A stretch of DNA of 64,000 nt. Source: Limnomonas spitsbergensis. Its lineage: Eukaryota > Chlorophyta > Chlorophyceae > Chlamydomonadales. Under the pieces are notes generated by a model. It was not told the DNA's origin, did no database searches, and saw only the letters and a program-made list of their open reading frames with translations. The stretch is taken from NCBI GenBank assembly GCA_037349105.1, contig JAYJMM010000083.1, positions 124,001 to 188,000 on the forward strand. Reading direction: 5' to 3'. Made by a program: the position numbers and the translations under genes. How positions within the stretch are numbered: the first letter of the stretch is position 1; the number at the start of each line of letters is the position of its first letter. Below are positions 55,122-64,000 of the stretch, piece by piece.

Positions 55122-58100
55122 TACCCATCGATCTCTCCAGCTTGGGGCCGGTATTGTCGGGGGCTGCACACCGAGTTATAGTGAACAGCCCAGACTCGTT
55201 TCCATTAGGTAGGTTAGCTCCAATGAGGTTTATCAGGTTAAAACCTGCTCTGCACTTTCCGTGATACTTCACGCATTATTTTACTCAATTTCTTAGCATT
55301 TCTTATTGTGTTACTTAAGTAGGACTCAGCTTGACCTGTATGAGGGAATGATTGAGGGGGAAATGCTGTGTTAAAGCACCTATGCGATCTCGCACTGTCA
55401 AAATTGAAGGGGCTGTCTACTCGTCTCGGGCTCACAATTCCACGCAGGGTGATATTGGTTAATGACATCACGCCTCTGGGCCCAGCTCAAAAGGCTCGGC
55501 TGCTTGGGCGCCCAGCTCTCTGGTTGGGAGGATATGGAAATTTAGGGGGAAAGGAGGTAATTAAATAAATGATGAAAAATAATGGCCGCATTGGATTGGA
55601 AGATGAGTCCTTAAGCCCCTACAAGTCTAACCCTCAATCAAATGGACGGGATCTTCCATAAAAGTTCGGACACCCCACAATAATGCATGCCCCGGTCAAT
55701 AACGTTACACCTCTGGGCCCGCTCAAAGCTCGGCCGCGTGGATATGTTCAAAAGGGAGAAAAGAAGAAACTAAAAGGAGGAGGAGGGGAAGTTCGGGCAC
55801 CCCACAATAATGCATGCTCCGGTACAACTGGTGGAAGTCTGAGTCTTACCGCGCCATAGAATGGTGCAATTGAAGTACGGGCATCAGAAAGACACTTACT
55901 ACCCACAACGTACACCGCTTGTACTGTAAAATGGTACGGATTACATCAAGTACTACATCTACACAGGTGCAGCAGCTGGGATTATACTAGACTAACGTAC
56001 AGTTTAGGAAGACAGTTCGAGTGCTCAATTGCTCATGCGCTTGAAACTGCCTTTGAGGCTCGTTGGGCTAGTGCTAGACATCTGGGCTAATGTTCTGTGG
56101 GTACCGCCCCCGCTTCTTCACGCTTGAGTTTTACTTCGGAACCGGGGTGCGCTGTAAATGACTCTCCCTGAGGTTGGCTGGGCTTTGCAGTCTGCAGACT
56201 TGGTGTCTATAGCTAGATCAGGGAACAGGTACGGACCATGGCTCGAACGAACCCTATGACACTGGTAAAACATTGAGGGGGGGAACTCCTCATAAACTAG
56301 AAGTAAAATCGATATGATGCACTTGGCCACTTGTGCCCTTGCACCTTCTTCACCTGTCCTCGAGGGAACATGAGAAGCGAGAAGAGCAACGGACTGTTAC
56401 CACTCTTATTCCACACCAAGCCACACCATATGCGATTTAAATCCCAAGCCCCCGCGGGTCGCAACAGGGATCATGGAACTCTGCCCCTAGAGAACTACTC
56501 AGGCAGTCAAACCTTCATTACTCAGTAAAACCTGAATTATTCAGCCAGTACCATATTTACTCAGTCAGCCAATGACGTTACACCTCCGGCCTCTGGGCCC
56601 ACTCATGGCGGCAGCCATGGCGGCCGACACTATGCAACTTGTTGTCAAACAGGGCACCGGAGGGCGCAATTGGTGCAGTGAATTGCTAGGTGCCTTGGAG
56701 GAACTGGAGCTGGGGTCAGGGCCCTACAGCCGCTACCTGTCACAGAGTTGCTAGTGCTAGTTGATGCAACATACGAGCGGGCGCAGCTGGATGCAGCTGG
56801 CAGAGGGGACCCCAGAGATCCTGTCACTGAACACAGGTCTGCGGCCGCCTACTTGCGAACAATGCAAGAGGCTTCTTCGAGTTGTACCAGGGCATGCTTG
56901 GGTGGGATGCCCTGGTTTTTGTGGAAGACGTGGTAGATATCGTTGAGGCGTAGACGTTTTCAGAGTCTGGAACTTCCTTTGTTTTTCTTTTCCAGCCTTT
57001 TATCTGTACCTTCACTTTATTCCCTACTTTACCTCATTTTTTTCCTGCCTCCTTGAGGATGTTTCGTTCTTTACTCCCAACCCTTTAGTTAGGCACCCAC
57101 GCAGCAGAGCCTTTTTGAGCAGGACCCAGAGATGTAACGTCATTGACTTAGTCGCTAAATCTCATTGACATACTTTTTGAAGTTTTGAAAGTCGAGCAGA
57201 GCAACACAGTTGATGCATGGGATATGAATTGCTAGTAAACCGGTATAGGCACTTATTTATACGCTAGGGCAGCAAGCGAGAACCAGTGACTGAAAACCAG
57301 TGACCTAGACCAAGGATTGGTTTTTTGAAATCCATGAGAGCATCACATTTGATGTATGGGACCCATGCCCGCAAGCCTGTACAAGCACAAGCATTAACTA
57401 GGACAGCGAGTGCAAAACAGCGACTCCCCCTAAGCAACTGCAGCGACCCACACACAACGACACAACCACAGACGAGTGGTAACGGTGTAGTATTGAAACC
57501 CATTGTGCAACCAGTGACCCAAGTCAGGCAGTGACGTGAGTGCAAAATAGTACGGTTGAGCACTGCCCAGAAATTTAGGAGAGCGACATAACATTTGGTG
57601 GAGTTGTGGGATTATTCGCTCGTCAGTTTTCATTACCAGTATACACTCACTCGCAGACTTAGGGCTGCCTTTTCCGTTTGGGGGGGGGGGGGGGTCAATG
57701 ACGTTACACCTCTGGGCCCTGCTCAAATAAGGCTCGGCTGCGTGGGCGCCTAACTAAAGAGTTGGGAGGAAAGTTGGAAAGAAACACAGAAGGGGGCAGG
57801 ACAAAAGAAAAAGGGGGGGGGGGAAGTTAGGGAAGTGGGGAAAAGTGAAGGGACAAAACAAAAGGCTGGAAACACAAAATACAAAGGAAGTTCCAACCTC
57901 TGAAAAGTCTACGCCTCAACAATATCTACCACGTCGTCCACAAAGGCCAGGGCATCCTACCCAAGCCTGCCCCGTTCAAGGGGGGGCGGTATTTCTTTCT
58001 ACTTGTGTTCTTCTCCTTTTCCCCCTCTTACCTTCATTTTCTTTTCTTCCAAAGGGTCAGTTGGACGCCCACGCGGCCGAGCAGGGCCCAGAGGTGTTAT

Positions 58101-58128
58101 GTCATTGAATCACTGGTAGACACAATTA

Positions 58129-58159
<31 letters not shown>

Positions 58160-59231
58160 CAATGTAGATGCAGAAACCTCTGCATTTAGAGCTAGAGCCC
58201 CACACTACGTTTGTGTACCGTTTCAGGACCACATCCTCGTCCTCCAGGAAATTGTGGAAAGGAAGGTTACCAGTAGGTGGTGGAACTGAAAACGAATACT
58301 TAGGTTTGAGAACGAATACTTCTTTCCCTCTTCCCATAATTTTTTTCTTCTTCCAACGGGACAGTTGGGCGCCCACGCGGACGAGCCTTTTTGAGCAGGG
58401 CCCAGAGGTGTAATGTCATTGACTTCGGTTTGAGAGGGGCAGGGATACTTCGGGCTGTCGTAGTTGCCTTTTCCTTTGGGGAGGGGTATTTCTTTCTCCT
58501 TTGTATTCTTCTCCTTCTTCCCCCCATGCCACAACTTTCTTTTCTTTTCTTCCAACATGACAGTTGGGCGTCTATGCGGCCGAGCCTTTTTTGAGCAGGG
58601 CCCAGAGGTGTAATGTCATTGGCCAGGAAGGTGGACCTGAAAACGAAGGTCCATATGAAACGGGATGTAAATCATGTGAAGCTCATCAGTCCTCCCTATA
58701 TGGAAGGTTACAATATCTGCAAAGCCTCTTGCCACGAGGCACAAAACGCCCCGTCTCAATATTCAGCCAATGCAACCCTGGCATCCAAGTATCCAACATC
58801 GGGCTGGCGGGCTACAAAGCGAATAAACCTGTTCAAATTGTACCAGGAGGTCTCCTTCACACCACGCTAAACCTGAAACAATTTGGAGAACAGACTCTAA
58901 AACATATAGAGCGTTCTGAGTCAGGAATAGCACATACACACACATAGCTGTATGATTGTATCATGTGTCATATCCTTGGATTTTTTGCCGTTTGAGAACT
59001 GATCAATGAGGAGGCCATTCATAAACAATCTCTAGGCTAACATTCACAAGCTGTTGCTGCCAAGCATCAGCTATTCAGCAGCTGATAGATGCAACACTGA
59101 ATTTCGCTTTTTGGTCCGGCGGAGCAGCACATTCTATGCATGCATGACACTGGTGCCCACAACCCGGATCATTGAACAATGATTAATTGGGGAAGCAATC
59201 GAGAAAATACCGGTGGCCACCCCGCCAGACA
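55122..59231. other. Repeat-dense intergenic stretch with many interspersed core copies
   Basis: Core copies in plus orientation at 55462-55512, 55696-55742, 56571-56600 (truncated) and 57695-57755; inverted at 57087-57148, 58066-58108, 58366-58424 and 58563-58621. Longer versions extend about 300 bp (56890-57150 and 57695-57975), with GCTTGGGTGGGATGCC and GACGTGGTAGATAT at the far end. Possible gene remnants, none recognised, are at about 56600-56750 (plus) and 58160-58290 (minus, LPFHNFLEDEDVVLKRY). A poly-C/CA tract is at 58131-58160. Confidence 0.75.
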
Positions 59232-61151
59232 CTACCAGAAGTCCGTGTACCAATTTGGCAACTCATCGTTGTCGCGAGCCCTCCGGCCCTGCACAATGAT
59301 CGCTGCGATCTTGGCCTTGATGTCGTCACCATCAACCGGAAGATTCTGCAATGCTCTTGCGGCAGCGACTTTGACAACCAAGTGCCTGGAATCCAATAGG
59401 CTGATAAGAGGCGGGATGCCACCGGCGTTGACTATGATCTGGGCGTTTACTAAGATCTGGGCGTTTCTGTCCTTGTCACGAAGGGCCTCAAGAAGGGCAT
59501 TTCCTGGGCGTGGGCGCTCTACATCCGCAGATTGAAATGGATGTATAGAAAAGAGTTTCAGTGCTCTCGCAGCAGCCGTTTGCACCTCCTCTATACCGCC
59601 TCTGCTGTTTGACCGGGATTTTTGTTTCGTTCCTCGGCGCCCACGCGGCCGAGCCTTTTGAGCAGGTGTAACGTCCATGACCTCTTCGAATGGGGAACCC
59701 AAGAGGTCGATAAGGGCCGGAATGTCACTGGCGTTAGCGATCTTGGCGGAATCATATCGATCATCAAACATGTTGAACAGTGCATTCTCAGCAGCTCTCC
59801 GCACCTTGTGCGATGGAGAACCAAGCAGGCTGATGAGGGGCGGGATACTACCACCGGCCTTGGCAATCTCACAGCTGTTATAGTCGTCTAGACTTGCAAT
59901 TGATCTCAAAGCTTCCACGGCAGCTTCTTGCACCTCCAGTGTAGAAGTCAGGAGGCTGATCAAAGGGGGAATACCACCAGCTTCAGCGACCAAAGTGTAG
60001 TCTAATATCAACCTGAGCATGTATATAGCACGTTGAGCAGCTTCTTTCACGTCACCAGACGATGAAGACAGGCATCCAATCAGGTGGGGGACACCACCAG
60101 CGCTAGCGAACGCTTTGACAGCTGAATCGCGGACATCATCATCTTCAACTTCGAAAAGGCCACTCACAGCGCTTGCAGCAGCTGCTTGCACTGCGGTCGA
60201 CGGGGAGCCGAGGAGCCTGATCAGAGGTGGAATGCCACCCGAGCGAAGGATATTGGGGCTGAAGTCAGAGGTGTCCAAGAGAAAACCTCCAGCAGCAGCA
60301 GCTTCCTGCACCTCGGCTGATGGGGAACCCAGGAAGCTGATGAGAAGCGGGATTCCACCGGCCTCAGCGATCTCGAAGCCGGTGCCGTTTTCAATGGAAA
60401 GGCTCCCTAAAGCTGCCACAGCAGCAGCTTGCACTGAGGGTGTTGCAGAGTTTAGGAGGCTGATCAGAGGCGGGATGCCACCGCTGCTGGCTATCTTGAT
60501 GCAGTTGTCGTCATCAAAGGACAAGCACGTTAAAGCTCTTGCTGCAGCTACTTGCACCTCGGTCGACGTAGAGCCAAGGAGGCTGATCAAAGGCAGGATG
60601 CCGCCGGCCTTGGCGATCGATGCCCTATTTTCTTCAGTTATCGAAAGGCTTCTCAAAGCATTTGCAGCGGCTGTTTGCACCTCTGTTGACTTGGAGTCCA
60701 GGAGGCTGATCAGAGGCGGGATGCCACCGTTGCTGGCTATCTTGATGCAGTTGCCGTCATCAAACGACTGGCACGTTAAAGCTCTTGTTGCAGATACTTG
60801 CACCTCGGTCGACGTAGAGCCAAGGAGGCTGATCAAAGGCAGGATGCCGCCGGCCTCGGCGATCGTTGCCCTGTTTTCGTCAGTTATCGAAAGGCTTCTC
60901 AACGCATTTGCAGCGGCTGTTTGCACCTCCCTTGACTTGGAGTCCAGGAGGCTGATCAGAGGCGGGATATAGCCAGAGCTGACAATGTCTACACAATCGT
61001 TGGCCACTTGAGTCTGCAGTTCGTGAGGGTCTCCTGCAGCTCTCTCCCTTTTCCCTTCAAAGCTGGATTGAAGAGCGCTGATGACAGAGGCCAAGTCCTT
61101 GGGGCTCACAAGTCCAATATCAGAGGGGTCCGTCCTGCTTATGTCTTCCAT
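59232..61151 (-). CDS. Armadillo-repeat protein
   Basis: A single open frame of 639 residues from ATG at 61149-61151 to the stop at 59232. It consists of about 13 ARM repeats of about 41 residues with the signature GGIPPLISLLxSxSxEVQxA and AAxALxxLS, as in Vac8-like and beta-catenin-like scaffolds. ARM arrays form a right-handed superhelix that binds peptides or partner proteins; no other domain or membrane segment is seen. Two successive double repeats near the N-terminus (about residues 60-225) are nearly identical, indicating recent internal duplication. Around residues 490-522 a 32-residue insertion (MDVTPAQKARPRGRRG) breaks one repeat and is encoded by a copy of the interspersed element. 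The partner and pathway cannot be told from the sequence. Confidence 0.88.
   Translation of the reverse strand: MEDISRTDPSDIGLVSPKDLASVISALQSSFEGKRERAAGDPHELQTQVANDCVDIVSSGYIPPLISLLDSKSREVQTAAANALRSLSITDENRATIAEAGGILPLISLLGSTSTEVQVSATRALTCQSFDDGNCIKIASNGGIPPLISLLDSKSTEVQTAAANALRSLSITEENRASIAKAGGILPLISLLGSTSTEVQVAAARALTCLSFDDDNCIKIASSGGIPPLISLLNSATPSVQAAAVAALGSLSIENGTGFEIAEAGGIPLLISFLGSPSAEVQEAAAAGGFLLDTSDFSPNILRSGGIPPLIRLLGSPSTAVQAAAASAVSGLFEVEDDDVRDSAVKAFASAGGVPHLIGCLSSSSGDVKEAAQRAIYMLRLILDYTLVAEAGGIPPLISLLTSTLEVQEAAVEALRSIASLDDYNSCEIAKAGGSIPPLISLLGSPSHKVRRAAENALFNMFDDRYDSAKIANASDIPALIDLLGSPFEEVMDVTPAQKARPRGRRGTKQKSRSNSRGGIEEVQTAAARALKLFSIHPFQSADVERPRPGNALLEALRDKDRNAQILVNAQIIVNAGGIPPLISLLDSRHLVVKVAAARALQNLPVDGDDIKAKIAAIIVQGRRARDNDELPNWYTDFW
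59592..59679 (-). mobile_element. Interspersed element exonised in the ARM-repeat gene
   Basis: The 88-bp insert holds the core (GGCGCCCACGCGGCCGAGCC, TTTTGAGCAGG, TGTAACGTCCATGA) with a short internal deletion of the GGGCCCAGA part. Flanks ACCTCCTC (59584-59591) and ACCTCTTC (59680-59687) look like an 8-bp target duplication with one change. Insert plus one flank is 96 bp, a multiple of three, so the reading frame is kept. Confidence 0.82.
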
Positions 61152-61925
61152 TGGAACGTTCTGAGCCTGATAAGCAATGCAGGCAGGTAGGGTAGTAAAT
61201 AATCTGGATGTCGTTTAAATTGTAGAACACCTACTGCTGGTGCACAAGAGGACAGCATGGCAAATGTGAAGCGACCCCGCCCTGGGCTGGCTAACAAGGT
61301 TGCCTCCTGCCCCTGGAGCCTCCAGAATGAGCCCAAAGGAAACCTATATTTCTCTCTGTTGGAAATGTAAGCAATGGTGACAGTGCGGAATCGGCCACGT
61401 CCCATGTCGCACCGTTCCCTTAACCTTAAAGCCCCTGCGGGGCGTAGTCTTTCTTTCTAATGTAAGCAAAATCACATCATGACAGGGAACAGGATGTACG
61501 AGGCAGGGGGGTTATTCGGGTTAAGGTCAAGTGTTTAGGTGGACCCATCAGGAGGTACCGCTTTGGTCAATTCTTTCTACGTTTAAACACCGCCAATGGT
61601 GATATAAATCATCAAACTGAATCACTAAACCATCTTGGCAGTACGGTACTTGTACTATTCAAACCATACCGCGTCTCGATTAACTTTTATTACCCTTGCT
61701 TGTTGGAAATTGACTACACGTGTCGGGCATTGAGCACGATATTTGTTGGACATTGATGACACTTAGTTGCGAGACATTGATAACATTAGCTTCATGGACA
61801 TTTATGTTTCCCTCAGTGCCCTCCCTTCATCCCCCCGCCCAGCCAAAGATACCAGATTTGGAAATCTTTCATCAAGAGCTTAGCACAAATGAGTAGATTG
61901 GGTACAACTATCTACTGTGAGTAGG

Positions 61926-64000
<2,075 letters not shown>

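Noticed and set aside
58564..58947. Plus ORF of 127 codons downstream of an interspersed copy
   Set aside because: It begins inside the repeat and shows no recognisable family; it may be a remnant, but I cannot support it as a gene.
60115..60972. Plus-strand 285-codon ORF
   Set aside because: It is the antisense shadow of the ARM repeats; the minus frame carries the ARM signatures.

Overview
This is nuclear DNA from a eukaryote with plastids, most likely a green alga with a repeat-rich genome. Four things point there: a spliced plastid-type triose-phosphate translocator gene, a spliced FMN split-barrel gene that resembles glutamyl-tRNA-reductase-binding proteins, a D-type-like cyclin, and TTTAGGG-like repeats inside introns. 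All introns I placed are GT-AG. I cannot name the species.

Layout. (1) 1-17454, minus strand: a very large Ty3/gypsy-type LTR retrotransposon that runs off the left edge. Its polyprotein frame stays open for about 14.9 kb. In element order it encodes a capsid-like region, a CCHC knuckle, an aspartic protease, a spacer of about 7.5 kb with further zinc knuckles and a PHD finger, reverse transcriptase, RNase H, a DNMT3-like C5-cytosine DNA methyltransferase, an integrase and a C-terminal PHD finger. This is the main discovery of the window. (2) 19052-23840, plus: a four-exon cyclin whose second intron is filled by a 58-bp minisatellite. (3) 25882-40798, minus: a ten-exon triose-phosphate/phosphate translocator with introns full of minisatellites. 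(4) 43607-48986, minus: a five-exon PPOX-like gene. (5) 49-53.5 kb: repeats and a solo LTR of the same retroelement family at 50642-51515. (6) 53481-53993, minus: a short coding sequence split by a young insertion. Beside it and divergent, 54153-55121 plus, is a MED4-like gene. (7) 55.1-59.2 kb: many copies of one short interspersed repeat. (8) 59232-61151, minus: an armadillo-repeat gene carrying an in-frame exonised copy of that repeat. (9) 61967-64000: a CTTT microsatellite more than 2 kb long.

Two patterns run across the window. First, introns of two neighbouring genes carry duplicated copies of the adjacent exon/splice-site edges. Second, a short interspersed element with a conserved core of about 55 bp occurs about 20 times and has entered at least two coding sequences.

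Exon joins were deduced by reading frame, GT-AG borders and family similarity; no transcript data were available. Protein families were recognised by eye from motifs, not by database search.
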